From: Chara braunii
Lineage: Eukaryota > Streptophyta > Charophyceae > Charales > Characeae
Direction: 5' to 3'
DNA: 23,784 nucleotides
NCBI GenBank assembly: GCA_003427395.1
Contig: BFEA01000420.1
Span: forward strand, 553,551 to 577,334
The translations under genes and the position numbers were made by a program. The notes below the pieces were generated by a model. The model saw only the letters and a list, made by a program, of their open reading frames with translations. It was not told where the DNA came from and did no database searches. The first letter of the stretch is position 1; every line of letters starts with the position of its first letter. Below are positions 8,022 to 18,718 of this stretch, one piece after another.

Positions 8022-10600
8022 AACAAGGGAAGCTGAGCAGACAGTTGCCGGCCCTTCAGAGGAGCCTGGATCTGATCAGCAGCTTGCTCTTGAAGCCCGA
8101 ACTGATGCTGATTCCAAGGCCTGGTGCAGTCCAAGTATTATACACTGAGCCTTGGGAGGAGTCTAAAGAAGTTGACCTCCACGCCCACATGGAGCACTGG
8201 TTGCAGCTCAAGCAACGGCGCCGTGTTCAAGGGAGCGTGGAGCTGACTTTCTTTAAACTGCTCATTAACCGCCGATACATCCGTGTGCTGATTGACAGTG
8301 GTTCAACCACTAATTTCTTCCCTCCGAACGGGATTCGTAAGGCGGGCCTGGGTATGAAGCAAGTGGAACTGCAGAACCCTTGCTGGACTCACGTGGGCAA
8401 CCAAGAGGTTGTCACTTCCACTCATGCTGTCAAAGGTGTGCACATCACCTTTGACAAAGATCGCACTATCACACATGAGCTGAATTTTTATGTCCTGGAC
8501 AAGTGTCCTTTCGACGCGGTCATTGGCTTGGGCTGGCTAAAGGCTCATTGCCTAAGGACCACATGGGCAAACCATCAGTTCGTGGTACTTGATGCCAAGG
8601 GGAACAAGCGTACCGTCTTATTAGATGAGACGCGCGAGTCCTCTGTGACTCTTCTCAGTGCAAACAAATTCTGCAGATCAGTGTGCAGGCGCAAGGAAGC
8701 TGAGTTTGTACATATAGCTCTTGTAAAGCCTCTCCATGTGCCTTCTACTTTTGCTGCATTTTCTACCTCTAAAGGTAACTCCACCTCTACTACTTCTACT
8801 TTTGTTCCACCTACTTCTACTGTAAATGATCAACCTATTTCTGATCCGAATACCTCGAAACCGGTTGTGATTGCTGTAAATTCTCAATCTGATTTCCTTT
8901 CCCCTGATGAGGATGATCCTCCACCGAAAATCCCAGCGAACATTTGCCGTCTATTAGATCGATTTCCTGAAGTCTCGGCTGAACCGCGCGGAGTACCCGA
9001 GCGTTCAGTCAAGCACAAAATCGAGATAATAGAAGGGAGTGTTCCTCCAAAGGGCTGCGTCTACCGCATGGGACAAGGCGAGTTGGAGGAGCTGCGGAGA
9101 CAAATTGTTGACATGATTGATCGTGGATGGATTAGGCCTAGCGAGTCTGAATTTGGCGCACCTGTCTTGTTTGTGCCGAAGAAAGGAGGCAAACTCCGGA
9201 TGTGCATTGATTATCGTGGCTTGAATCGGATCACAAGGAAGAATGCCTACCCTTTGCCTCGTATAGATGATCTGTTAGATGCGGCCGGTGGTTGCAAAGT
9301 TTTCTCGAAGATCGACCTCAAGTCTGGCTACCACCAGATTGAAGTTGATCCGAGCGACCAGCACAAAACTGCATTCAAAACACGCGATGGGCTGTACGAA
9401 TTCATCGTTATGCCCTTCGGTCTTACGAATGCACCAGCCACATTTCAGTGCCTCATGGACAAGGTACTCCGCCATCAGCTTAACAGGTTTGTGGTTGTGT
9501 ATCTTGATGACATTCTGATTTTCAGCAAGTCCATGGATGAGCACGTCAAGCGTCTTGAGGAGGTTTTGCAAGTCCTCAAAGAAGCTCAACTGCACCTCAA
9601 CTTAGAAAAATCTGAGTTTGGTAGGGACAGCGTCATCTATCTCGGGCACCGGTTGTCTGCAAACGGCCTTGAGCCGGAGGCAACCAAGGTTGAGGTCATT
9701 CGCAACTGGCCTCAACCGGCGAATGTACGCGAGCTGCGTTCTTTTCTTGGTTTGGCTTCTTACTACCGGAAGTTTGTACCCAAATTTTTTGTTATTGCTC
9801 ACCCACTCTCGAGACTGACAAGTAAGAATGTTGCTTATGTGTGGTGTGAGAAATGTGAGACTGCGTTCCAAGCCTTGAAAGAGGCTTTGGTGAGTCATCT
9901 TGTGCTCCGCATTGCGGATCCCAACCTCACGTTCGTAGTCACTACGGACGCGAGCCAGTTTGGGATTGGTGCAGTGCTGCAACAAGATGATGGCGATGGC
10001 TTGCGTCCGCTTGAATATTACAGCAAACGCATGCCCAGCCACAAGGTAGCTACTTCCACGTACATGCGTGAGCTCTACGCCTTGCGTGAAGCGCTCACGC
10101 ATTGGAAACACTACCTCTTGGGTCGCCATTTCAAGGTCTATTCAGATCATCAGACCTTGCAATGGATTAAGACGCAAACTGATCTTTCTCCAACGCTGAC
10201 CCGCTGGCTGCATGACATTGATGTCTTTAACTTTGAACTAAAACATAAGAAAGGCTGCTATAATCGTGTTGTTGATGCTCTGTCGCGCCATCCTGAGTAT
10301 TTGACTTGCCTGGTGGATTCGTATGACCTTCGAAGGAAACTGAAGGAGGATCTGATCGAACACACCGCCAAGGATCCGGACCTTAGTCCCATCCTTGAGC
10401 AGCTCAAGGCTGACCCTAACAGTCAACCTGATTTTCATGAATGCGAGGGTCTTGTATTCCGCCGGTATGGAAAGTTTGACCGCTTGTGTGTACCCAACCA
10501 TGCGCCTCTCCGAACTCATTTCTGGGATCTGGCACATGGTCGGAGTGAACATTTTGGCTTTGAGAAGACTTATGGAAGTCTTCTGCAACAGTTTGACTAG
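8000..10600 (+). pseudogene. pol: pol of element A: protease, reverse transcriptase, RNase H
   Basis: After the -1 shift, the protease leader is read to about 8120. A one-base-type frameshift at 8117-8130 moves it into the long open frame 8045-10600 (851 codons). In that frame the aspartic protease has IDSGSTTNFF (Asp at residue 84) and a later VIGLGWL. The reverse transcriptase has IRPSESEFGAPVLFVPKK, FSKIDLKSGYHQIEV, MPFGLTNAPATFQ and YLDDILIF (Tyr at residue 486), so its catalytic aspartates are intact. RNase H has TTDASQFGIGAVL (Asp at 635), MRELYAL and SDHQTL. The segment ends at a TAG (10598-10600) where element B has Trp in QFDWPGMKG, so it is a nonsense mutation inside the integrase N-terminus. 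Confidence 0.93.
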
Positions 10601-11778
10601 CCAGGGATGAAAGGATCTGCTCAGAAATTTATTGTTGAATGTCAGGTATGTCAGAGAACCAAGGTCCACAGGCATAAGCCTTATGGCCTGCTAAGACCCT
10701 TCCCCATTCCTGATGGACCCGGTGAATCGATCTCCATCGACTTCACGGACATGGGAAAGGTGAGTGCAGCAGGGAATTCACAGGTCATGGTCATCGTGGA
10801 TCGTTTCTCCAAATTTATGAATCTGATCCCTTTCCCTCCCCATGCACCAATTGAACTTGTCATTGAGGAATTCCATCAGCAGTACATTCTGCAGTTTGGC
10901 GTTCCGAAAACTATTGTGAGTGATCGGGACACCAGATTCATCAGTAAAGATTGAAAGGACTTCACATCGCAGATCTATGACATCAAACTGAACAAGACTT
11001 CTGGTCGACACCCCGAAGCCAATGGATTGGCCGAGGAGATCAACGAGACTGTCATCCAACTACTGCGCGCATTGATTGTTCCAGATCAGAATACGTGGGA
11101 CAAGGAGTTGCACAAGGTGAAGGGACTGTATAACAACTCCATTCACTCTGCAACTGGGGTGACACCAAACCAGTTGCAATATGGATGGCCGATGCGTAAT
11201 CCCCTCTCCTCTCTGTTCCCCGAACGGTCACCTGGTCTGATGCCCGACATGCCTGGCGTCAATGCCAAGTACGCACGCATGCTCAAAGCTGTTACTGCAG
11301 CCATGAACAAGCGCCAGCATGCCATGATCAAACATGCTAACAAGCTGCGCAAAGAAGAAAAGTTCAAAGTTGGGGATTACGTTTGGGTCAAAATGTCTGA
11401 GTTTTCTGATGAAGAGGGCGTGTCACGAAAGCTTCTTCCACTGTACTACGGCCCTTGGCAGATTCTGAAGGTGGTTGGGGATGATTTCGGTCCTTCGTAT
11501 GTGATTGACGTGCCTCCTCATCTGCGCACGTATCCAGTCTTCCATGCCTCCAAATTGTTCCCACACATTGATGATGAGACCTTTCCCTTCCGAGATCCTA
11601 TGATACCTCCCCTATTGACGGTGACCATGAGATTGACAGAATCGTTTCTCACGAAGGGAGAGGGAGGAACAAACAGTACAAGGTTCACTTCCTCTACCAC
11701 CCATTTAACGAATTCTTCTGGATCGACCGGAAAGAGCTGCTGAAGAGTGTTCCACGTGTTGTGAACGCATATGAATGA
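10601..11778 (+). pseudogene. pol: pol of element A: integrase and chromodomain
   Basis: It continues the pol frame after TAG 10598-10600. The zinc-binding HHCC motif spans that stop: HGRSEHFG just before, CQVCQ at about 10638-10655. The catalytic core shows IDFTDMGK, SDRDTRFIS and HPEANGLAEEIN, giving a D,D,E set. A TGA at 10952-10954 replaces an expected Trp (ISKD-stop-KDFTS); the same frame then runs from 10955 to 11743. A GPWQILKVV...SYVIDVPPH block precedes HASKLF. Near 11610 a frameshift moves the last part into another frame, where EIDRIVSHEGRGRNKQYKVH...FFWIDRKELLKSVP resembles a chromodomain and stops at 11776-11778. The chromodomain would direct insertion into marked chromatin. Confidence 0.9.
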
Positions 11779-11920
11779 CAAATTGTTGATGGACAGACCG
11801 CTAAGTTTGCTGCAAAACTCACTCCGTTCGGTCTCACTTACACTCTTTTTTTGATCTATGCCTATGACGCTTTTTGTGCCGACTTTGACTGACTTACTCG
11901 CTCGAAGGGACCTCGCTCTC
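11779..11920 (+). other. 3' untranslated region of element A with conserved block
   Basis: No ORF of note. It includes CTCGCTCGAAGGGACCTC (11897-11914), identical on the opposite strand at 14411-14428 just inside element B's polypurine tract. The rest of the 3' UTR looks much more diverged between the copies. Confidence 0.7.
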
Positions 11921-11931
11921 GAGAGGGGAGT
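11921..11931 (+). promoter_or_regulatory. Polypurine tract of element A
   Basis: GAGAGGGGAGT lies just before TAATTTAA and the 3' LTR start TGACCC. This is where plus-strand DNA synthesis would be primed by RNase H-resistant RNA. Confidence 0.75.
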
Positions 11932-11938
11932 AATTTAA

Positions 11939-13293
11939 TGACCCGCCAAAAACACAGACTGAGAACACTACTGATTTCTGGGATTTGTCACTGGAATGAA
12001 TGCCTTGCTGTGATTCCCGTTATGCTGTGGTTCCAAGTCTGTGTGTGTGCGTGTCCGCTGGTTTGCATACCTGTCTGAGTGCTTGCCAGTTGTGTGTGTA
12101 TGCGTGCCTACTGGTTTGCATGCCTGTCTGAGTGCTTGCCGGTTGGGTGTGTGTGTGACCCGCAAGGGTACTTGTTGGTTGCAAGGCCCGCAGGGCCGGT
12201 ACTTACCTGTGGCCGTGACTTTGCAGGGTTGCAGGGGGGGTAAACACGCCGGTATCGGGGGATAGGCCCACGACACTTAGAGCAGCTGGGGAAAAACACT
12301 CAAGTAGCAGGTAGGCCGAGCAGAAGAAGACAAAAAGTTGGCATTTGTAGAGGCCCAGTAGCGGTAGGTTAGAAGTAGGCCGGTACCAGTCCAAGTAGCC
12401 CGGGTCTAGGGCCTGTGCGGACAATAACAGAGCCTGCAATGATGTTTCCCTCCGAAAGGGAGGAGGTACCGATTGCTGGGAGGCCGCTCGGCGTAGGAAG
12501 TCACCGCTCAGGAGGCCGGTAGGCCGCTATATCTTCAGGAAGAGCGGAGAGCTCTTCCTCATTTGCGGTGTGCAAGGATTGGCGACATGCTGCTGGAGCG
12601 CAGCGCTGGACTGAAGCAGCGCTGCTTGGAGGTGAAGGTCCGCTGGGGCTGAGCCTGGCTATGGCGAGCACCCCAGCTTGAGGAGGAGGAAGAAGGGGCA
12701 TGGTAGGAGAGTGGTAGGGCACTTACCTACCTGGCTATGGTGGACACCGTCTTCATCACCTGGTTGGGCGCTGCATCTGGAAGGCCCCATTTAGGGTAGC
12801 GCTGCACCAGGGCAGCTCGAGGCAGAGTCAGGCATATCGGACCAAGTCGGCAGCGGCATAGCTGCTTGGGTTGTCTTTTGGACATCAGCGCAGCATTATA
12901 GCTGCCTCCCAGTAGTCCGCCATGGCCTATGCATGAGAGAGGAGGAGGTTGAAGGAGGGAAGCCATAGCCATGGTGGACTTGTTGTTGTTGTTGTTGTTG
13001 TTGTGAGTTGAGTCAGCAGTAAGAGGGAACTTCGGACATTGATTCTGGTTCATCCATTCATTGTTATTATTATTATTGAGAGAAGAATAAGATTGGTGAA
13101 GATAAGGAGGAAGGAGGAAGGTGGAGAGAGAAGGGGGACTTGTCATTGGTCTTGCGGGTGTACTTCTTCTTCTTCTTCTTCTCTCTCTCTCTTCTGGTCC
13201 TTATCTCTTTGCAAGTGCTTTCATTTCTTTCGCAATTGGGTGGCAATGTCTTTCATCGTGAATTTGCACTTGGAAATGACCAGGATCGTAACA
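11939..13293 (+). repeat. 3' LTR of element A, full length
   Basis: It runs from TGACCCGCC to GGATCGTAACA, 1355 bp, with TG...CA ends. It retains the ~526 bp (12309-12834) missing from the 5' LTR; that stretch is also present in both element B LTRs, so the 5' copy lost it. The conserved CTATATC (12527-12533) is a weak TATA candidate, and GAATAAG near 13084 is a possible poly(A) signal. It has six TTC units (13164-13181). It ends exactly where the truncated, inverted LTR of element B begins. Confidence 0.93.
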
Positions 13294-14389
13294 GAAAGAA
13301 GAAGAAGATGATGTACACCGCATAGACAAATGACAAAGCTCTTCTTCTTCGCCAAACACTCTCCTCCTCCTTCACTCCTCCTCTCTTATTCACACCAGAA
13401 ATAAAAGTATAATGTTGAATGGTTGATCCTGAATCAATGTCCGAGTTCCTCTTCTACTGCAGGTATCGCTTGAGGTCCACCATAGCCATGGCCGCCTCCC
13501 TCACTCTTCACTCTCATAGGCCGAGGCTATGGGGGACTACCGGGCCTTGCCCTGATGCCCAAAGGACAACCCAAAGCAGCTATGGCTGCTCTAGCTCAGG
13601 CCGCCATGCCTGACTCTGCCTCGAAGCTTCTTGGTGTAGCTCTCCCCAGTTGGGGTGTCCCTGCTGCAGCGCCCACCAAGGTGATGAAGATGGCTGCCAC
13701 CATAGCCAGGTAAGTACCTTTGGTGCTCCCCCTTTCTTCCTCCTCCGTGTCCTTGCTCCTTCCCCAGCAGCGCTGCTCCAGCCAGTACTCCAACCAGTGT
13801 GTCGCCAACCTTGCACACGGACAATGAGGCTGGGCTCTTCGCCCGAACTGGAGATATAGCGGCCTGCTTGCCTCTTGGGCGGTGACTTCCAGGCCGCTCG
13901 GCCTTCCCAGCAACCGGTACCTCCTCCCTTTCGTTGGGAAACATCATTGCAGACTCTGATATTGCCCGTACAGGCCCTGGACTTAGACTGGTTGGACTGG
14001 TACCCGCCTAGACCTTGCCTACAACTACTGGGCCTCTCAAAATGCCACTTTTGTCTTCTTCTGCTCGGCCTCCAGTACCCGCACATCTACCTCTTCAGGG
14101 TGCGGTACATGCCTACCTACTACTTGAGTGTTTTTCCCCCGCTGCAATCTTCAATGTCATGGCCACAAGTAAGTTCCGGCCCTGAGGGCCCAACGAACGA
14201 ACAAGTGCCCTTGCGGGTCACACACACACTCAATCCAACCAGCACTCGGACAGACTTGCAGTCCAGCAAGCGTGCACACACACAGACATGCAGAACTTAG
14301 TAGCAAGCGGAAAACTCCGCAAGGCATTTAGTCCGTGAGCAAAACTCAGAAATGAACTGTGTCTCAGTCTGTGTTTGGTCGGGTCATCA
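13294..14389 (-). repeat. 3' LTR of element B, truncated at its outer end
   Basis: It matches 21740-22830. The first base of the LTR is at 14389 (minus strand TGATGACCC) and the copy stops at the GAA/GAAG microsatellite at 13294-13310. The last ~100 bp of the LTR (equivalent to 21632-21740) are missing and replaced by the end of element A. The open frames across it (13580-14086 and others, minus) recur in the other LTR only because the two LTRs are copies of each other. Confidence 0.92.
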
Positions 14390-14402
14390 CACTACCCCCC
14401 CG
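14390..14402 (-). promoter_or_regulatory. Polypurine tract of element B
   Basis: Minus-strand ACGGGGGGGTAGTG sits directly before the LTR start TGATGACCC. It is G-richer than the tract of element A. Confidence 0.75.
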
Positions 14403-14483
14403 TTAAGAGTGAGGTCCCTTCGAGCGAGTTACTTAGTCTGAGTCCCCGACAAACGCATCGTAAGCAAATAAGGCAAAGAGATT

Positions 14484-16097
14484 TCAAGGGTACTTTGTCG
14501 CGGTGAGCTTTGCAGAGATTTTGGGAACAGCATTAGAGGTGATTTGCCGTTCGTACGCTTTAACAACGCGAGGTGCGCTGCGCAGCAATTCCTTCTTGGA
14601 GATCCAGTAGAGATCGTCCAATGGGTGATACATGAAGTGAACCTGGTACTGTCTGTTACGTCCTTTCCCTACGTGCTGTTTGATTCTATCGACCTCATGA
14701 CCGTCATCGATTGCACGAGGAATCATGTCTTCACGGGCATCGAAGGATTTAGCATCACGGTGGATATACAGTTTTGATGCATGAAAGACAGGGTATGTGT
14801 GCAGATGAGGTGGCACAACAACTGTGTATGAGGGGCCAAACCCATCCTTGCGAATCACATCCAGAACTTCCCACAGACCATAGTAGAGAGGAAGCAGTTT
14901 GTTGAGACTCCCTGTTCCTCTAAGAATTCAGAGATTTTGACCCAGATATAACTTCCTACTTCGATATCCGAAGGTCGGCGCTTCTTGTTTGCATGATGGA
15001 TCATTGCGTGTTGTCGCTTGGTCATTGCTGCAATGGCAACTTTGAGCAAGCGGTCGTACTTGGCCCTGCAGCCAGGCCTACCAGGTGTTAAACCAGCTGG
15101 CTGTTTGGGGAACAGGTAGGGGAGCGGATTTCGAATCTGCCAACCGTAATGCAGCGTATTGGGCGTCATGTCGGTGGACGAGTGAATGGAGTTGTTGTAC
15201 AACCCTTTGACGGAATACAGCTCTTCATCCCATGTCTCCTTATCCCGAATAATTAAAGCGCGAAGTTGGAACACAGGCTGGTTGATTTCCTCTGCCAAAC
15301 CATTGGCTTCGGGATGTCTGCCAGATGTCATGCATAGTCTGAGGCCAGGGAGTTGGGACGTGAAGTCATGCATAGTATGAAGCGCGGGTCCCGATCACTC
15401 ACAAGGGTTTCGGGGTTCCGAATTGCAGAATGTACTTTTGTTCGAAATCACGGATCAGCAATTCAGTTGGCAAAGGAATCAGATTCAGAAATTTAGAGAA
15501 GCGGTGAACAATCACCATGACTTGCAAATAGTCGTTCTTACTTACCTTTCCCATGTCGGTGAAGTCGATGGAGACGGACTCCCCGGATCCATTGGGTATG
15601 GGAAGGGGTGTAATTAGCCCCATGGGCTTTTGTCTCCATGGTTTGATTCATTGACAGAGTTGACACTCAGCCACAAACTTTTCAGCGGATCCCTTCATAC
15701 CAGGCCAATCAAACTGTCTTAATAGGTTTCTGTACGCTTTTGCCATGCCGAAGTGTCCACTCCGGCCATGAGCCAAATCCAAGAAGTGTGTGCGGAGAGG
15801 CTCATGGTTAGGCACACACAAACGGTCGTGATTCCCATAACGTCGGAAAACCAGTCCTCCGAATTCATGAAAATTAGGCTGACTATTGGGGTGAGCCTGC
15901 AACTGCTCAAGGATGGGACTAAGGTCCGGGTCCTTGGCAGTGTGTTCTACGATCTCCTCCTTCAATTTTTTCCGGAGGCCGTAGGAATTCACTAGGCAAG
16001 TCATGTACTCTAGGTGGCGAGACAACGCATCAGCAACTCGATTATAACAACCCTTTTTATGTCTTAGTTCGAAGTCAAAGATGTCAATCTCATGGAA
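14484..16097 (-). pseudogene. pol: pol of element B: end of RNase H region, integrase, chromodomain (broken)
   Basis: Four frame segments are needed. 15648-16025 carries the HHCC zinc site (HGRSGHFGMAKAY, CQLCQ) and ends at TGA 15648-15650. 15399-15623 carries IDFTDMGKV and stops after FGTPK; the SDRD aspartate lies out of frame just beyond. 14855-15373 has SGRHPEANGLAEEIN, with the catalytic glutamate, and HANKKRR. 14484-14858 has DGFGPSYTVVVPPHLHTYPV, HASKLY and the chromodomain block HEVDRIKQHVGKGRNRQYQV...YWISKKELLRSAP. The chromodomain is in frame here, which shows where element A's tail was shifted. Integrase cannot be made. Confidence 0.9.
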
Positions 16098-18232
16098 CTA
16101 GCGTAGTAAAGTAGGGGACAGGGTGTTTTGCTTCTTTATCCACTTCAAGGTTTCATGATCTGAGAACACTTTGAAGTGGCGTCCCAAAAAATAGTGCTTC
16201 CAGTGATTCAAAGCCATACACAAAGCATAGAGCTCGCGCATGTAGGTGGAAGTGGCTACCTTTTCGCTGGGCATGCGTTTGGTGTAGTATTCGAGCAGCC
16301 GCAAGCCATCGTCGTCATCTTGTTGCAGCACTGCGCTAATCCCATATTGGCTAGCATTCATAGTGACTACGAATGTTAGTTTGGAATCTGCAATGCGGAG
16401 TACAGGGTAACTTACCAAGGCCTCTTTCAAGGCTTGAAATGCGGTCTCACATGTTGCATCCCATGGGTAAGACACATTCTCACTTGTTAGTCGGGGCAAC
16501 GGGCACAAACTTTCCATAGTACAATGCGAGACCAAGAAAATAACGCAGTTCACGAATGGTTGCGGGTTGATGCCAATCACGCATGACCTCAACCTTGGTT
16601 GCCTCAGGCTCGAGGCCTGCAGCAAACAATCGGTGCACAAGATAGATGATGCTATCCCTCCCAAACTCAGATTTCTCCAAGTTGAGATGGAGTTGCGTTT
16701 TCTTGAGGATGGTGAACACTTCCTCAATGTGCTTTATGTGTTCCTCGATGGATTTGTTGAAGATCAGAATATCATTGAGATACAGTACCACAAATCGACC
16801 AATCTGTTCGCGGAGGACCTTATCCATGAGGCATTGAAAGGTGGGCGGTGCGTTCGTGAGGTTGAAGGGCAGTACGGTAAATCCGTAAAGCCCATCGCGT
16901 GTCTTGATTGCAGTCTTGTGCTGGTCTGCAGGATCGACTTCAATTTGGTGGTATCCAAACTTGAGATCGATCTTGGAGAAGACCTTGCACCCACCGGCAA
17001 CATCAAGCAAGTCATCTATGTGTGGCAATGGATATGCATTCTTTTGGGTGATGCGGTTTAGACCGCGATAATTGATACACATACGGAGCTCGCCTCCTTT
17101 CTTCGGGACATACAAAACAGGTGCACCAAATTCAGATTCGCTAGGTTTGATCCATCCCTTGTTGATAATTTCGTCAATTTGTTTTCGGAGTTCCTCCAAC
17201 TCGTCGGATCCCATTCGGTACACACAACCCTTTGGAGGAACAACACCTTCGATCAACTCGATTGTGTGTCGGACTGATCGCGTGTGAACTCCACGTGGTT
17301 CGGCGAGAACTTTTGGGAATCGGTCAAGTAGGTTTGGAATGCTTGTTGGGACCGGTGGGGGCGAAGGATCAGCAAACGGATCACCTAGATCAGGTCGCAG
17401 ATTACGAATGGAAGCGACTGAATCTGAAGTAGAATCATTTGGACTAGTAGAGGGTAGAGAAGTAGAAATATTAGTAGTAGACTCATTAGCTGAAGTAGGA
17501 TTGATACAAGCCGCAAAAGTAGATAGCACATGAATAGGGCGAACATAGCCAACGTACATTTGTTCGTCCGCTTTGTGCTTGCGCCACTTTTTGCAGAACT
17601 GCATGGCATTGAGAAAAGTCACTGGGGACTTGCGCTTCTCATCCAAGAGGACGGGAAGCTCACTCCCTTGAGCATCTTTGACCATGAAAAGTGGCTCCTT
17701 CCGCATTGGGACTGCAACCAGCCTAAGCCAAGGACTGCGTCGAAGGGACACTTGTCAAGAACATAGAAGTTCAGTGCATGGGTGACTGTCTTGTCCTTGT
17801 CAAAGGTAGTGCGCACACCTCTGACTACATGAGTAGATGAGACAACTTCCTTGTTGCCTACTCGAGTTCGGCAAGGGTTCTGCAAAGCCACTTGCTTCAT
17901 CCCCAAGCCCACTTTGCGTATCCTGTGTGGTGACATAAAGTTAGTTGCCGCACCACAATCAATCCATACACGGAGATAGCGGTGGTTTATGAGAAGCTTG
18001 AGAAAGATTAACTTCGGTGTCCCTTGAGCACGCTGATGTTTCATCTCAACCCAGTGCTCTAAGTGGTAGTGGAAGTCAACCTTCTCAGACTCCTCCCAAG
18101 GCTCAACATACAAAGCATGACAAACTTTAGCCTTGGAATCAGCAGATGACAGGCCTTCAAGAGAGGGATGCTCATCAGATTCAGTCTCCCTTGCCGTAGA
18201 GGGTGCTGATGCCAACTCTACGCCCGATTCTG
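16098..18232 (-). pseudogene. pol: pol of element B: protease, reverse transcriptase, RNase H (active sites lost)
   Basis: The protease (17619-18254 frame) reads VWIDCGAATNF, where the usual D-S/T-G is D-C-G (Asp codon 17958-17960). A frameshift near 17690-17750 leads to the RT frame (16480-17751), with IKPSESEFGAPVLYVPKK, FSKIDLKFGYHQIEV and YLNDILIF. The YxDD motif has become YLND by GAT to AAT (16774-16776). A frameshift with a small deletion near 16490-16510 leads to RNase H (16098-16727), where DAS has become NAS (16356-16358). MRELYAL and SDHETL remain. The frame ends at TAG 16098-16100, where element A has Trp (TLTRWLHD). Confidence 0.93.
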
Positions 18233-18239
18233 GTTTCCC
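18196..18239 (-). promoter_or_regulatory. Predicted -1 ribosomal frameshift signal, gag to protease (element B)
   Basis: On the minus strand G GGA AAC (18239 down to 18233) is in Gag phase, then an 11-nt spacer, then GTAGAG (18221-18216) pairing with CTCTAC (18201-18196). The Gag TAG is at 18220-18218, inside the stem. The -1 reading gives GKPESGVELASAPSTA and continues into protease. Heptamer, spacer length and stem equal those of element A, whereas the loop and spacer sequences differ. Confidence 0.75.
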
Positions 18240-18718
18240 TGTAGCGTGTAGCAATCTTGTACCTTATGGTTCGTTTTCAAGCAATGCAGGCAACCTCCCT
18301 TTTTCATTCTAGCCTTCCATTCAGCCTCACTGATCAGGAGGTCTACCCAAGGTTTAGTAGTTGCATCCTCCGGTTTGGCTGGGATTTTGGCTCCCTTAGG
18401 AAGTGTGACGAAGCTCCTTACTGAATTCCTGTTTTGGTTTCCCTTCCCATGGGCAGTCTTTTTAAAGGCACAAAATTTATCATCATCATTATTCATATCA
18501 GATTCACGAGTTGGAGAGCAGGCTGTATCAGTGTCCTGCTCTTGGCCGTCGCCAAGAGTGGGGTCGTCTGCTTCGGCCTCCCCTTCCCCTTCCAGCAAGT
18601 TTAGCGAAGCTAAGCGATTGCTGCCACGAAATCGTTCGCGAGCAAAGGTTTTTTTGCTGCTTGCTGCGGTAAGGAGGTCTCCTGCCTCCACACTGACTAC
18701 ATCCCTCATTAAAGAGAC
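18218..18718 (-). pseudogene. gag: gag of element B, nucleocapsid part with zinc knuckle
   Basis: The frame 18218-18709 gives an acidic linker (LEGEGEAEADDPTLGDGQ), a KGNQNRNSVRS basic stretch, KIPAKPEDATTKPW, which is also conserved in element A, and the CX2CX4HX4C knuckle CLHCLKTNHKVQDC. It ends in LQGNQNRA and a TAG. Upstream the same frame is interrupted by TAG 18719-18721 after FFGYID. In element B this segment is the downstream member of a tandem duplication. Confidence 0.88.

Larger units (their letters stand above)
4090..13293 (+). mobile_element. Element A: Ty3/gypsy chromovirus, decayed but structurally complete
   Basis: This is a 9.2-kb LTR retrotransposon with the order LTR, tRNA-iMet primer site, ~1.3-kb leader, gag, protease, reverse transcriptase, RNase H, integrase, chromodomain, polypurine tract, LTR. 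Placing RNase H before integrase identifies Ty3/gypsy, and the C-terminal chromodomain-like block identifies the chromovirus branch. The two LTRs match closely over shared parts, differing by a few per cent by eye. It cannot move on its own: gag and pol carry frameshifts, two pol Trp codons are stops, and the 5' LTR has a ~526-bp internal deletion. No target-site duplication is seen (flanks ATGAG and GAAAG), as expected if the right end was rearranged against element B. Confidence 0.95.

Noticed and set aside
10598-10600. Programmed stop-codon read-through in pol of element A
   Set aside because: It falls inside the integrase zinc domain, at a Trp codon in element B. A regulated stop at that place makes no sense, and a second Trp-to-stop change follows.
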